From assembly GCF_011769525.1 (NCBI RefSeq), contig NZ_CP050440.1, forward strand, positions 7,860,001 to 7,924,000: DNA of 64,000 bases, written 5' to 3'. The stretch comes from Tolypothrix sp. PCC 7910. GTDB taxonomy: Bacteria > Cyanobacteriota > Cyanobacteriia > Cyanobacteriales > Nostocaceae. The notes below the pieces were generated by a model that was not told the origin of the DNA, searched no databases, and saw nothing but the letters and a program-made list of their open reading frames with translations. Positions 37,216 through 46,485 of this stretch are shown here, one piece after another; position 1 is the first letter of the stretch; every line of letters starts with the position of its first letter. The position numbers were made by a program, and so were the translations under genes.

Positions 37216-37713
37216 ATGAGCGCTAACGAAATATTTCTTCGACCTGCTGTCAAAACAGATGCGTGCTGTATGAGTGCAATTCATATTGCTGCTATCAAAG
37301 CGCTACCAGCAACTTTATATTCTGAAGAAGAACTGTTAGCTTGGCGAAACTACCTTGACAAACCTGATGGTTCTAATCTTCTGAGAAGTATGAAAGTAAA
37401 AAATTGCTGGGTTGCTGTTCATAAAAATGTAACTGTTGGATTTACTAGTTACATTTTTGATGAACTTATAGCCTTATATGTGCATCCTAAATATCAAGGA
37501 AAAGGTGTTGGTCGAGCGTTAGTTACTCATTTTTGTGAGCAAGCAAACAAGCAAGGTATAGACCAGGTAATTACAACTGCTAGTCTTTATGCTGAAGGAT
37601 TTTATACGAGGTTAGGTTTTACATTTATCCAAAGAGCGCCTCATTACTTAAGAAGAGGGATAATTGTTCCAGTTAGTAAAATGAGTAAAACTTTGGTTTC
37701 CGCCCCAAAATAA
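37216..37713 (+). CDS. GNAT-family N-acetyltransferase
   Basis: The 165-residue protein has the acetyl-CoA-binding segment IALYVHPKYQGKGVGRALVTHF (residues about 88-110; core Q/R-x-x-G-x-G as QGKGVG) and the C-terminal GFYTRLGFTFIQRAPHYL, both usual in GNAT enzymes. The acceptor substrate is unknown. A short ATTACGAATTAC repeat lies just in front of the start. Confidence 0.85.
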   Translation: MSANEIFLRPAVKTDACCMSAIHIAAIKALPATLYSEEELLAWRNYLDKPDGSNLLRSMKVKNCWVAVHKNVTVGFTSYIFDELIALYVHPKYQGKGVGRALVTHFCEQANKQGIDQVITTASLYAEGFYTRLGFTFIQRAPHYLRRGIIVPVSKMSKTLVSAPK

Positions 37714-37992
37714 TACAGCCTATTTCAGATAAATAAATTAAGTATGTGTAGGGTGCGTTATCACGAAGTGTAACGCACCTTATTCTAGGCATTGAATTAA
37801 ATTATAATTTGTATATAAAAAATGAGTATCTTTACTCTAGATTTAGAGCCAATTATACCCAAGTAAATGAATATTAGTAAATAATGTGGTTTTAACTACG
37901 CTATGGCGGGGAATTAGTAAGATAAACTTGCCAGGTGGATGTCATTAAACTCTTAAATTGAGTTTACTAACAACAAAGGATAAACATTAACC
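37714..37992. other. Intergenic region with GTGCGTTA hairpin
   Basis: A 279-base spacer holding GGGTGCGTTATCACGAAGTGTAACGCACC (37750-37778), an 8-bp-stem hairpin related to the other GTGCGTTA repeats. It lies shortly after the GNAT gene and could stop transcription. Confidence 0.45.
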
Positions 37993-38220
37993 ATGCCGAA
38001 AGAAGTAGCCAAAATCATCTTATGGGAAGAAAACCAAAAAGATTTTCTCAAAAAGTTTTATGATCTCCCATTTGTTCCTCGCATTGGGGAAGAAGTTTAC
38101 TTAAAAAAGGAGCAATGGAAAGTAACTAGAGTTGAACATGATGTAGAAGTGAGTGAAATTAATGTCTACATGGAAATCATCAAGAAAGTGAAGCAACAGG
38201 ATAAATCATCTAATTCATAG
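37993..38220 (+). CDS. Hypothetical small protein
   Basis: This 75-residue protein (MPKEVAKIILWEENQKDFLK, LPFVPRIGEEVYLKKEQWKV) is charged and has a predicted beta-rich centre (YLKKEQWKVTRVEHDVEVSEINVYMEII). GAAAC-free AAAGGATAAAC before the ATG offers a ribosome site (AAAGGA, 37976-37981). No family was recognised. Its composition and start signal suggest a real gene. Confidence 0.6.
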   Translation: MPKEVAKIILWEENQKDFLKKFYDLPFVPRIGEEVYLKKEQWKVTRVEHDVEVSEINVYMEIIKKVKQQDKSSNS

Positions 38221-39054
38221 TCTCTACTGAAACACTATCCTACCTCAGCATTTATTCTTTCTCTTCTCTTCCCTCCCGCAGGAAACAGTTTTAGCGATCG
38301 CATCGGCTGGCTATAACTTATTACCTGCAATATAGATAATTTGCATAAAGCTGCTAAGGCGAACCTACATAGATAGCAATCCTATTTCAGTTGTGGCTGT
38401 TAACCGTTGACTGCTGACTGTTGACTGTCAAAGAACCTTGATGCAATATTTCACAAATCATTTAGGATTGCTATACTCAGCAGCTTTTAGAATTATCTTA
38501 CGTGACATCCTCCCCGACCAGGATAGCTGAGTTCAAGTAGAGCACTATAGCCTGATAGGTCGTTCCTGTGCAGATGTGGAACTGTCCGAAATATTTGGTA
38601 TGTACGATTCATCAATTGTGTTTATGTCATTCAAAAACGGCAAAAATACAATGCGTAGATTCTCGTATTGTTTGGGGACTGGGGATTGGGTAATGGGTAA
38701 TTGGTAAAAGAGAGGACTTCACTCAACACTCAGAACTCAGTACTCTTGTACAGAATTGATGACTTTGTGAAAAAAATATGAGAAGGGCGTTAGTCCTAAA
38801 ATGTATTGCCAATAAATAAAAATAAGCATTCTTGCTTTTCAACTCGATGCTTTCACAGAAATATACAAAGTGACAGGCAAGGAAAAACTAGGATATTGTA
38901 TAAGCTACGCAATCATCGGTTTTAGTGGATAACAACCACTAAAGGTAATGGCAAAACTTGGGTATGAATTTTGAAGTCCACCAAAAAGCAGTTGCTAAAG
39001 CAAGCCCCAGCCAAAATGGAGGCCGATGCATTTTTTTTGATTTATGCGAGGTAT
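38221..39054. other. Long intergenic region upstream of cbtB-like gene
   Basis: About 830 bases with no accepted gene. It contains a TTGACTGTTGACTGTC-type short repeat around 38407-38428, a GGGGACTGGGGATTGGGTAATGGG repeat (38675-38698), and an AT-rich run before the cbtB-like gene. A cobalamin riboswitch was looked for because cbtB genes often have one; its conserved box was not seen. Confidence 0.45.
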
Positions 39055-39249
39055 ATGATGACAACTCAGACTCATTCTTCAGTGTTGCAAAAGACTGCTA
39101 GCTTGACTTTATCCAAGCCTGTACAAGCAACACTTTATGTTTCCTTGTGCGCGTTGACACTGTGGACTGTTTATTTTACAACCTACCCAGCAATTCACGA
39201 TCGCGTACACAGTCCCCGTCACCATACTTTGCTGGTTCCTTGTCACTAA
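39055..39249 (+). CDS. CbtB-like small membrane protein (putative metal transport subunit)
   Basis: From the ATG at 39055 the product has 64 residues (MMTTQTHSSVLQKTASL), one membrane helix (ATLYVSLCALTLWTVYFTTYP) and the ending AIHDRVHSPRHHTLLVPCH. The His-rich tail ending in PCH is the mark of the CbtB family, partner of the CbtA cobalt transporter. AGG at 39049-39051 suits this start; an upstream TTG at 38971 would add an unlikely 28 residues. No cbtA follows; instead a His-containing membrane protein starts 61 bases downstream. The metal could be cobalt or another divalent ion. Confidence 0.75.
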   Translation: MMTTQTHSSVLQKTASLTLSKPVQATLYVSLCALTLWTVYFTTYPAIHDRVHSPRHHTLLVPCH

Positions 39250-39310
39250 AACACTTAGCAACTGTTTGGGAATCTTCAAGTTAATTCATAATTGATTATT
39301 CGCACTGAGA

Positions 39311-40498
39311 ATGCCAAAATTTAAGCTTTATACACTCATCAGTATTATTTGTATGATGAGTGTAGTTTTTTATAGTTTTGTGGGCTTTTCGCAGTCACCA
39401 CAACCCAGTGTGAGACTAATTAGCCCAACGCCAGAAAGCCAAATTATACCTTTTGAAGCGGAAGCTAGTACACCCCAATCTCCAGTTAAATTAGCATTGC
39501 AAGCAGTAGATGCTAAAGGTAAAGCTTTAGACAATGCTAAATTCCATCTGGAAATTTTTACGCCACCACATAACCCTTGGTTCACAACAGATTTCCCTAT
39601 AGTTGAGGGAACCAAGCTGCTTGATATAGAAACAATAGCTCCTCAAGGGCAGTTGGAATTACAACAAATACTACCAATTCGCGGAAATTACCAATTTAAG
39701 GTAAATGTTACCCCTGTGGTAGCCAACGCCTTTAACCCAATTGCACAAACTCTGACTTTATCAGTAAAAGAGAATTGGGTGAAATACCGCAATTTTGCGA
39801 TTCTCGCTGTAGTGTTGTTGATAGTTGGGTTAGCTGGCGGTTGGGTAATTGGTGGTTCCCAATCTGTCACACCTACCGAAATTGCCCCTGAACGCGTGCG
39901 ATTATTGTTGAGTGGCGCAATTGTAGTTGCGATCGCAGCTCTATTATTCGTTAACATTAGTGCAGAAGTTGCCCAGTCAGAGAGTTTAACACACGCACAT
40001 CATCATGAGGATCATGCATCAAAAAGTGCAGTTGAAACTGATAGTTCTGGGATTGTTCGCCAACAGGGTTTAAAAGCAGAATTATTAGGCGATACTAGCG
40101 CCATAGTAGGCAAACCTGCGGCTTTACAAGTAAAAGTCATTGACGAAAAAACAAATCAGCCTGTTCAAGACGTAATCCTAAATATTAAAACAACCATGCT
40201 GGAAGATGGTTGGGTTAATTTTGCTTATCAAGCTGTTCCCGATACCACAGGAAAATTTGCTTGGGAACAAGGATTTTTTGATGGCGCGCCTCACAAATTA
40301 GAGGTAGAAGTTGCTCCCAAACCCAATGCATCCCGCCAATTTACACCTTTTAAAGTGCAAAAAGAAATAGACGTGGAAGGAGTTGCACCACCGTTATCAG
40401 TGCGGTTTATTAGTCTAGCCTATATGACAGCTTTCGTGATTGCGGGATTGTTAATAGGATTACGATTACGGGGTAATTCTTTAACATCAGTTTCCTAA
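39311..40498 (+). CDS. Membrane protein with His-rich loop and FixH/YtkA-like domain
   Basis: The 395-residue protein has a signal/anchor (LISIICMMSVVFYSFVGFS) and a beta-sandwich-like extracytoplasmic part. Two helices follow (NFAILAVVLLIVGLAGGWVIGG near 162-183; LLLSGAIVVAIAALLFVNI near 198-217), then a His-rich segment HAHHHEDH near 227-234. After these come a second beta-rich domain (AIVGKPAALQVKVIDEKTNQ, PVQDVILNIKTTMLEDG) and a last helix (LAYMTAFVIAGLLIGLRL). The second domain resembles FixH/YtkA-type modules. Position between a CbtB-like gene and a metal ATPase gene suggests metal handling. No exact family was recognised. Confidence 0.75.
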   Translation: MPKFKLYTLISIICMMSVVFYSFVGFSQSPQPSVRLISPTPESQIIPFEAEASTPQSPVKLALQAVDAKGKALDNAKFHLEIFTPPHNPWFTTDFPIVEGTKLLDIETIAPQGQLELQQILPIRGNYQFKVNVTPVVANAFNPIAQTLTLSVKENWVKYRNFAILAVVLLIVGLAGGWVIGGSQSVTPTEIAPERVRLLLSGAIVVAIAALLFVNISAEVAQSESLTHAHHHEDHASKSAVETDSSGIVRQQGLKAELLGDTSAIVGKPAALQVKVIDEKTNQPVQDVILNIKTTMLEDGWVNFAYQAVPDTTGKFAWEQGFFDGAPHKLEVEVAPKPNASRQFTPFKVQKEIDVEGVAPPLSVRFISLAYMTAFVIAGLLIGLRLRGNSLTSVS

Positions 40499-40569
40499 GT
40501 TTTTCTGGAGAAATTAGAGCTTTAAATTAAAGGCTAAAGTCCTTGCTGTAACATCTTCGGCATTGCCTA

Positions 40570-40599
40570 CCCTACAATTCAGCTTGTAGGGATTTTTTT
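40570..40599 (+). terminator. Rho-independent terminator after the CbtB-like/His-rich operon
   Basis: CCCTACA (40570-40576) and TGTAGGG (40585-40591) form a 7-bp stem with an 8-base loop, directly followed by ATTTTTTTA. This is a classical intrinsic terminator 71 bases after the stop codon. Confidence 0.8.
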
Positions 40600-41114
40600 A
40601 TCAAACCGCATTTTTATACAAAAAGCTAATTTGGTGCAATAGCAAAGTTCATTTAATCCGTACGGCAGTTGCTTCTCCCAAGTCAGTCCAGTAGGATGCG
40701 TTAGCGCTAGCGTAACGCATTACAAGCGCTGATGCGTTACGCTGAGATTTTTTCATAAATCAAATCCGATTTCTCTATAGAATTCACTTGCTTTCTAATT
40801 ATTTAATTGAGCAACTAAAATGCCCAAGTATTCCTATGTGCTTGGTTTGATTTAAATTGTCTTGGGGCAGGGCTACGCCTCGCCCGCTATTTGTGACAGT
40901 TGCGTAAGTCCTGTAGAATTCATATTTAATTTGTTAAAGCAAAGTATATTTGTAGTTTTTCTTTCCTGTTCCCTACCTTAATCAATAATTTTGCAACTAC
41001 TACATAGATTGATATAGATTCTCATTCTTAAATTAGTAACTTGTAAAAACTCATTTTTTTTATTACATTTGAACGATAGCTCATATATCTAATAAATTAC
41101 TAATTGGCAGCGAA
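40600..41114. other. Intergenic region upstream of the metal ATPase
   Basis: A 515-base AT-rich spacer with one GTAGGATGCGTTAGCGCTAGCGTAACGCAT hairpin (40691-40720). The stretch before the ATPase start probably holds its promoter; no clear metal-regulator operator was identified. Confidence 0.4.
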
Positions 41115-43187
41115 ATGAAGCAGGAAATACATTCAGAATCTGACCATTGCTGTAATTGCGGACATGATACTCATGAGAATCATCATCATAATCATACTCA
41201 CGAACATGATGAGAATCATAACCATGACCATCATCACGATCATGGTGGAGAATTTAATCTCAAAAATGAGATATTACCGTTAGTTTTGATTTTAAGTCTG
41301 TATATACCTGGTGTCATTTTTGAAGGGCAATTACACAATACATTCTACACTATAGGTGAATATTTACTTTTTATCCCTGCGTATTTATTAAGTGGCTGGA
41401 GTGTGCTCAAAACTGCGGGTAGGAATATAATTCGCGGCAGGGTATTTGATGAAACATTTTTAATGACGGTAGCGACATTGGGAGCGATCGCAATTCATAA
41501 GTTACCCGAAGCTGTGGGGGTAATGTTGTTTTACAAAATAGGTGAGTTGTTTCAAGACATTGCCGTTAACCGTTCCCGCAATTCTATTAAAGCTTTATTA
41601 GAAATCCGCCCAGATTATGCCAATGTAAAAACAGATGGAGAACTACAGAAAGTATCGCCAGAGACAGTAAATATCGGTGAAATTATTGTAGTCAAGCCAG
41701 GAGAAAAGATTCCCTTAGATGGTGAGATTATCGATGGTAATTCCCAAGTTGATACATCTGCTTTAACTGGAGAATCCGTACCGCGAACTGTAAGGATTGG
41801 TGAAACAGTTTTGGCAGGAATGCTCAATAAAATGGGTGTCCTCACAATTAAAGTTACCAAGCTATTTGATGAGTCTTCTATTGCTAAGATTTTAAACTTG
41901 GTACAGAATGCTAGAAGCAAAAAAGCAGCAACCGAGAAATTTATTACTAAGTTTGCGAGATACTATACCCCAGTAGTAGTTTTTGCTTCTCTAGCAGTGG
42001 CCTTATTACCACCTTTATTTTTAGGTGGTGCAACAGCTTCCGAATGGGTTTATCGCGGTTTAATTTTATTAGTAATTTCTTGCCCATGTGGATTAGTTAT
42101 TAGTATTCCCCTCGGTTATTTTGGGGGCATAGGTGGCGCTGCTAAACGTGGAATTTTGGTAAAAGGCTCTACTTTTTTAGATATTTTGACAACAGTAGAT
42201 ACAGTTGTATTTGATAAAACTGGGACGTTAACTCAAGGAGTATTTAAAGTAGTAAATATTAGTCCTGCCAATGGTAGAAATCAGCAAGAATTACTAGAAC
42301 TAGCTGCCAAAATAGAATCACATTCCAATCATCCCATCGCCCAATCCATTAGAGAGGCGTATCAGGGAAAAATCGATGCGTCGAATGTAGAAGATTATCA
42401 AGAAATCGCTGGTTATGGAATTAGCGCCACAGTAGAAAATCAATTAGTGCTAGCAGGAAGCGATCGCCTATTACATCGAGAGAACATTGCTCATGATGTT
42501 TGCAATACAGAAGGTACAGTCATTCATCTAGCCGTGAATCATATATATGCAGGGTATATTGCGATCGCAGATGAGGTGAAATCCGACGCAAAAGAGGCTA
42601 TTCAAGCGCTCAAACGCATCGGTGTCCGCAAAACCGTGATGTTGACAGGAGATAATCAAGCGATCGCCTCTCGCATTGCTCAACAGCTGGGTATAGATTC
42701 CTACGAAGCCGAGTTATTACCAGAAGAAAAAGTCAGCGCCATTGAAAAGTTACTCAGCACCACCCCCAAGCATCATAAAGTCGCCTTTATCGGTGATGGA
42801 ATCAATGATGCGCCAGTGATTGCAAGAGCCGATGTTGGTATCGCAATGGGTGGTTTAGGTTCAGATGCCGCGATAGAAACTGCTGATATTGTGATTATGA
42901 CGGATAGTCCTGCAAAAGTAGCCGAAGCCATCGAAATTTCCCGCAAAACCCGCAGCATTGTCTGGCAAAATATCATTTTCGCCTTAGGAATCAAAAGCAT
43001 ATTTATTGGCTTAGGTATTTTTGGAATAGCAACAATGTGGGAAGCCGTTTTCGCCGATGTCGGTGTAGCACTGCTGGCGATTTTGAATGCAACTAGGGTG
43101 ATGGAGACTGGGGACAAATCAATTCAAAATTCGGCGTTGCATAATGGCGGTATGAATTATACCGGAACTGGAACATCCCAAAATTAG
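41115..43187 (+). CDS. Heavy-metal P1B-type ATPase with His-rich N-terminus
   Basis: This 690-residue exporter starts with a histidine-rich segment (about residues 7-47, HENHHHNHTHEHDENHNHDH and more) likely to bind zinc or a similar metal. The core has TGES in SALTGESVPR, the CPC membrane metal site (SCPCGLVIS, about residue 323), phosphorylation motif DKTGTLTQG (about 363), the HP motif SHSNHPIAQS, and GDGINDAPVIARADVGIAMGG. A CPC site with a His-rich N-terminus fits the P1B-2 (Zn/Cd/Pb) group, though cobalt is possible beside a CbtB-like gene. It follows the cbtB-like pair after a terminator, so it has its own promoter. Confidence 0.92.
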   Translation: MKQEIHSESDHCCNCGHDTHENHHHNHTHEHDENHNHDHHHDHGGEFNLKNEILPLVLILSLYIPGVIFEGQLHNTFYTIGEYLLFIPAYLLSGWSVLKTAGRNIIRGRVFDETFLMTVATLGAIAIHKLPEAVGVMLFYKIGELFQDIAVNRSRNSIKALLEIRPDYANVKTDGELQKVSPETVNIGEIIVVKPGEKIPLDGEIIDGNSQVDTSALTGESVPRTVRIGETVLAGMLNKMGVLTIKVTKLFDESSIAKILNLVQNARSKKAATEKFITKFARYYTPVVVFASLAVALLPPLFLGGATASEWVYRGLILLVISCPCGLVISIPLGYFGGIGGAAKRGILVKGSTFLDILTTVDTVVFDKTGTLTQGVFKVVNISPANGRNQQELLELAAKIESHSNHPIAQSIREAYQGKIDASNVEDYQEIAGYGISATVENQLVLAGSDRLLHRENIAHDVCNTEGTVIHLAVNHIYAGYIAIADEVKSDAKEAIQALKRIGVRKTVMLTGDNQAIASRIAQQLGIDSYEAELLPEEKVSAIEKLLSTTPKHHKVAFIGDGINDAPVIARADVGIAMGGLGSDAAIETADIVIMTDSPAKVAEAIEISRKTRSIVWQNIIFALGIKSIFIGLGIFGIATMWEAVFADVGVALLAILNATRVMETGDKSIQNSALHNGGMNYTGTGTSQN

Positions 43188-43218
43188 AGATAGTGAAGTA
43201 GCAATCGAATCGAGTATT

Positions 43219-43266
43219 TCAGCATTTGTCACAGACGCGATTAATCGCGTCTGTGACAAATGCTGA
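43219..43266. repeat. Perfect 48-bp palindrome between convergent genes
   Basis: TCAGCATTTGTCACAGACGC (43219-43238) continues into GATT/AATC at the centre and is mirrored exactly to 43266. There is no loop beyond the minimum, so it can form a 24-bp arm cruciform or a long RNA hairpin. It lies between the metal ATPase and lysC stops and may terminate both. No T-run follows. Confidence 0.8.
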
Positions 43267-43323
43267 GTTTTGAGTTGTGATACTCCTTGTGCCCCCTCTG
43301 CTTCCTCTGCTCTCCCTTTACCC

Positions 43324-45180
43324 CTAAGCGGGAACGACAAACTTCTGGCTACCAGCCAGCCCAAATGCTGCATGAATGACTTGCAAAGCCTTACTGCCTT
43401 GTTCTTGGGCGACTACACAGCTAATTTTGATTTCTGAGGTAGCAATCATTTGAATATTAATTTGGTTCTGTGCTAGGGCTTCAAACATTTTTGCGGCTAC
43501 ACCTGGTTGTCCTACCATACCAGAACCAACGATACTCACTTTGGCGATCGCACTATCCAGAACAACTTCACCCCAGCCATATTCTGCGGCTGCTTGAGAA
43601 AGCAACTTCTGAGTTTGTTCCCCATCCATACGGGCGACAGTAAAGGCGATATCTCTTCTCGCAACTCCATCTACTATGCGACAGCGTTGAGATTGAATAA
43701 TCATGTCAACGCTGATGTTGTGTTGTGCCAATAATCCAAATAGTTTTGCCGCCATTCCGGGGCGATCAGGGACTTGGCGAATTGCTAACCGTGCTTGATT
43801 CAAATCTAGCGCCACGCCACGAACGGGGGGAGAATCGGGCAGAGGGGCAGAGGGGCAGAGGGGCAGAGGGGAAACAATGTTTCTGTGATTTGTCTCTACT
43901 GTTTCCTTGCTGGCTTCTTCTTCGGCAATTTCAAAGGCGCTGCGGAGTGCGGCGACGGCGCGATCGCATTCTGAGGCTGAAACTACACAGCTAACTTTGA
44001 CTTCGCTGGTGGAAATCATGTGGATGTTGACACCTGCTGTCGCTAAGGTGGCGAACATCTGGGCGGCTACACCAGGACGGCCAATCATCCCTGCGCCGGA
44101 AATGCTGACTTTGGCGATATTTTCCTCAATCATCACCTCAGCTTCTTCGCTGTTGTGAGAGTTGTTTCTGAGTGCGGGGGCGATCGCAGCGGCGACTGCT
44201 TCTGCTCGTTTTAATATTGGTGTAGTTACGGTGAAAGCAATGTCATTAGTATTACCTTCATGGATAGATTGAATAATCAAATCTACATCTACTTGTTGAC
44301 GGGCAATTTCTCCAAATAATCTAGCTGCAACCCCTGGTTTATCGGGGACGCGTAACAGAGCTACCCTAGCTTGATTGGTATCAAATTCTATACCATCTAC
44401 AGCCTTGGCAATTTCCAAATTCACCAGCGATCGCCCATGTGGTTGAGGCGATGTTACCCAAGTCCCTGGGTCTTCAGTCCAACTTGATTTCACTACTAAA
44501 GGCACACCATAATTCCGGGCAATTTCCACAGCCCGGGGATGTAGAACTTTTGCGCCCAAGCTGGCGAGTTCCAGCATTTCATCACTGGTAATTTCTGCCA
44601 TCAGTTGGGCTTCGGGAACTAAGCGGGGATCTGTAGTTAAAATCCCGGGTACATCAGTATAAATTTCACAGAAATTCGCTTTTAAGGCGGCTGCTAAAGC
44701 CACGGCTGAGGTATCAGAACCGCCACGCCCCAAGGTAGTAATTTCTAATTCTTCTGTGCTGGATATCCCTTGAAAGCCAGCTACCACAACAACTTTACCT
44801 TGATTGAGGTAACGCTCCATGCGCTCGGTTTCAATCCGCAAAATTCGAGCGCGGGTGTGTTCGGCTTCGGTAACAATTCCTACCTGCGCGCCAGTCATAG
44901 AAATTGCAGGTTGACCAATTTCCTGCAATGCCATACTCAATAATGCGATCGTTACTTGCTCACCAGTAGAAAGCAGCATATCCATTTCGCGGCGGCTAGG
45001 ATTATTAGAGATAGCATTGGCTAACTTCACAAGTCCATCGGTGGTTTTTCCCATAGCAGAAACCACCACTACTAGCGAGTTTCCGCGTTGGACAGTCTTG
45101 GAGACTCGCTGTGCAACAGCTTGAATACGTTCGACTGAACCAACAGATGTACCACCGTATTTCTGAACTATGAGCGCCAT
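43324..45180 (-). CDS. lysC: Aspartate kinase with two tandem ACT pairs
   Basis: The 618-residue enzyme phosphorylates aspartate, the first step to lysine, threonine and methionine. It begins MALIVQKYGGTSVGSVERIQ and has MTGAQVGIVTEAEHTRARI and TLGRGGSDTSAVALAAAL in the kinase domain (about 1-245). Four ACT modules in two pairs follow, with similar pieces repeated (ARVALLRVPDKPGVAARLFG / ARLAIRQVPDRPGMAAKLFG and VSISGAGMIGRPGVAAQMF / VSIVGSGMVGQPGVAAKMF). Between the pairs, about residues 428-452, is Pro-rich PLPLCPSAPLPDSPPV, encoded by an 8-bp tandem repeat. The two-pair arrangement is usual for cyanobacteria; the linker is not. Confidence 0.95.
   Translation of the reverse strand: MALIVQKYGGTSVGSVERIQAVAQRVSKTVQRGNSLVVVVSAMGKTTDGLVKLANAISNNPSRREMDMLLSTGEQVTIALLSMALQEIGQPAISMTGAQVGIVTEAEHTRARILRIETERMERYLNQGKVVVVAGFQGISSTEELEITTLGRGGSDTSAVALAAALKANFCEIYTDVPGILTTDPRLVPEAQLMAEITSDEMLELASLGAKVLHPRAVEIARNYGVPLVVKSSWTEDPGTWVTSPQPHGRSLVNLEIAKAVDGIEFDTNQARVALLRVPDKPGVAARLFGEIARQQVDVDLIIQSIHEGNTNDIAFTVTTPILKRAEAVAAAIAPALRNNSHNSEEAEVMIEENIAKVSISGAGMIGRPGVAAQMFATLATAGVNIHMISTSEVKVSCVVSASECDRAVAALRSAFEIAEEEASKETVETNHRNIVSPLPLCPSAPLPDSPPVRGVALDLNQARLAIRQVPDRPGMAAKLFGLLAQHNISVDMIIQSQRCRIVDGVARRDIAFTVARMDGEQTQKLLSQAAAEYGWGEVVLDSAIAKVSIVGSGMVGQPGVAAKMFEALAQNQINIQMIATSEIKISCVVAQEQGSKALQVIHAAFGLAGSQKFVVPA
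43837..43871. repeat. GGGCAGAG 8-bp tandem repeat within lysC
   Basis: Four direct copies of GGGCAGAG (43837-43868) plus GGG lie inside the lysC reading frame, in the linker between the two ACT pairs. Such octamers are usually intergenic in these genomes. The frame stays open on both sides. Confidence 0.8.
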
Positions 45181-45467
45181 AACTTTTAGGAAATCAATAT
45201 TGCTGCTTTGCTTGTATCAACGAGATCACCGATTTGGCAAGCTGAGCAAGGCATTACCAGTTATTTAGTTTACAGAAAATTGCGCTGTGTCTCACAACCT
45301 CTGTGATATATGTTATGGATTGACCATAATTTGATTAAAAATAGTTTACATTTAACAGTCTGAGTGTGATTTATCGACTATAGCCATGAATAACTACACG
45401 AGAATGAGTAATTGAGAATATTTAGACCACAAAGGGTTAGTATCTATGTGCCAACCTGATTGAAAAA
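45181..45467. other. Divergent spacer between lysC and the Nudix gene
   Basis: An AT-rich 287-base spacer which should hold both promoters. No repeat or small gene was recognised. Confidence 0.35.
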
Positions 45468-45986
45468 ATGCAGTTAGCATTAGCTTTAGAGCTCAGTGTC
45501 ACTAAGTTTATCAATCACTCTTCTCAAGTACCTCAGGAATTGACACCACAGAATCTACGTCACATGAGTCGAAAAGCCAACAAAGTATTGAAGCAATCTG
45601 GAGTGATTCCTTATAGAATTCAAGATGGCAAAATTGAAGTCTTACTGATCACAAGCCGCGATCGCCAAAGCTGGGTAATGCCCAAAGGTGATATTCCTGA
45701 AGGTATGAGTCCGCCAGATTCCGCCGCCAAAGAAGCTTGGGAAGAAGCGGGAGTTATCGGCCAGGTCAATACTCGTGAAATTGGCACTTATAAATATCGC
45801 AAACAAGGTAAAAATTATCGCGTCAAGATGTATTTATTACCAGTGCAAACCCTGAGTGAAGATTATCCCGAAGCTGGGTTTAGAGATAGACAGTGGTTAG
45901 ATATACCCCAAGCAATGCGGCGAATTAAAACTACTTCCCTGAGAAGAATTTTGCAAGGATTTTTGTTGGCGGAAGTGATGTTTTGA
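45468..45986 (+). CDS. Nudix hydrolase
   Basis: The product of up to 172 residues carries a Nudix box, GDIPEGMSPPDSAAKEAWEE followed by AGV (residues about 75-97), matching the Gx5Ex7REUXEEXGU pattern with Ala-Trp where Arg-Glu is usual (KEAWEEAG). Flanking parts SGVIPYRIQDGKIEVLLITS and WVMPKGD are also typical. Translation may start at the internal ATG at 45564 (MSRKANKVLKQSG, 140 residues), which begins closer to the domain. The substrate is unknown; diphosphoinositol or dinucleotide polyphosphate hydrolases share this look. Confidence 0.85.
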   Translation: MQLALALELSVTKFINHSSQVPQELTPQNLRHMSRKANKVLKQSGVIPYRIQDGKIEVLLITSRDRQSWVMPKGDIPEGMSPPDSAAKEAWEEAGVIGQVNTREIGTYKYRKQGKNYRVKMYLLPVQTLSEDYPEAGFRDRQWLDIPQAMRRIKTTSLRRILQGFLLAEVMF

Positions 45987-46082
45987 GGGATTGGGGATTG
46001 GGGACTGGGGACTGGGAACTGGGGATTGTTTGGTAGGATTGAATAGAGATTTAATTAAGTGCTTAATTAAATCATGATGCAA

Positions 46083-46292
46083 GTGCCTTTCAGGAAATGA
46101 TTGATAAAATTGAGCGTGCAGAATCAGAAATGCGTCAGCTGAAGTTAGAAGCATTACAGCGAGATATGGCGATCGCACGCAGCTGAACAGATCAAAAATG
46201 GCGAATCTACAGAATACGATGATGAGTCTCTACCGAGTTTACTAGAAAATATCAAAGCACGGGGAAAGCGTCAGCTAAATCAGGATAGCTGA
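46083..46292 (+). pseudogene. ParD-like antitoxin remnant, frameshifted and N-terminally truncated
   Basis: One frame reads FQEMIDKIERAESEMRQLKL followed by EALQRDMAIA, then RS and a stop at 46184-46186. A second frame continues EQIKNGESTEYDDESLPSLL, ENIKARGKRQLNQDS to TGA at 46290-46292. Joined, they resemble the C-terminal half of ParD-type antitoxins. The break is at a HIP1 site: GCGATCGCA is followed by an extra CGCA before GCTGAACAG, so a 4-bp duplication explains the shift. The DNA-binding N-terminus and any toxin gene are missing. Confidence 0.55.
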
Positions 46293-46485
46293 TCATGAAT
46301 TGTTATAGACCAATAAAGGTTAAATAAGAAATAAGATCATTAGTTATTGATTTGTCAGTTGTGGAAACAGCTAGCTCAATTGGGGGAGAATCCCCCAAAC
46401 CCCCGATTGGGTGACGGTTGCGTCCCCCAAACCCCCTCCAAAATGATTGTTCGGTTTTTTGTTAAGTAACTATATATTTGTATTT

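Noticed and set aside
38500-39054. Cobalamin riboswitch before the cbtB-like gene
   Set aside because: The conserved B12-box-like sequence was looked for and not seen.
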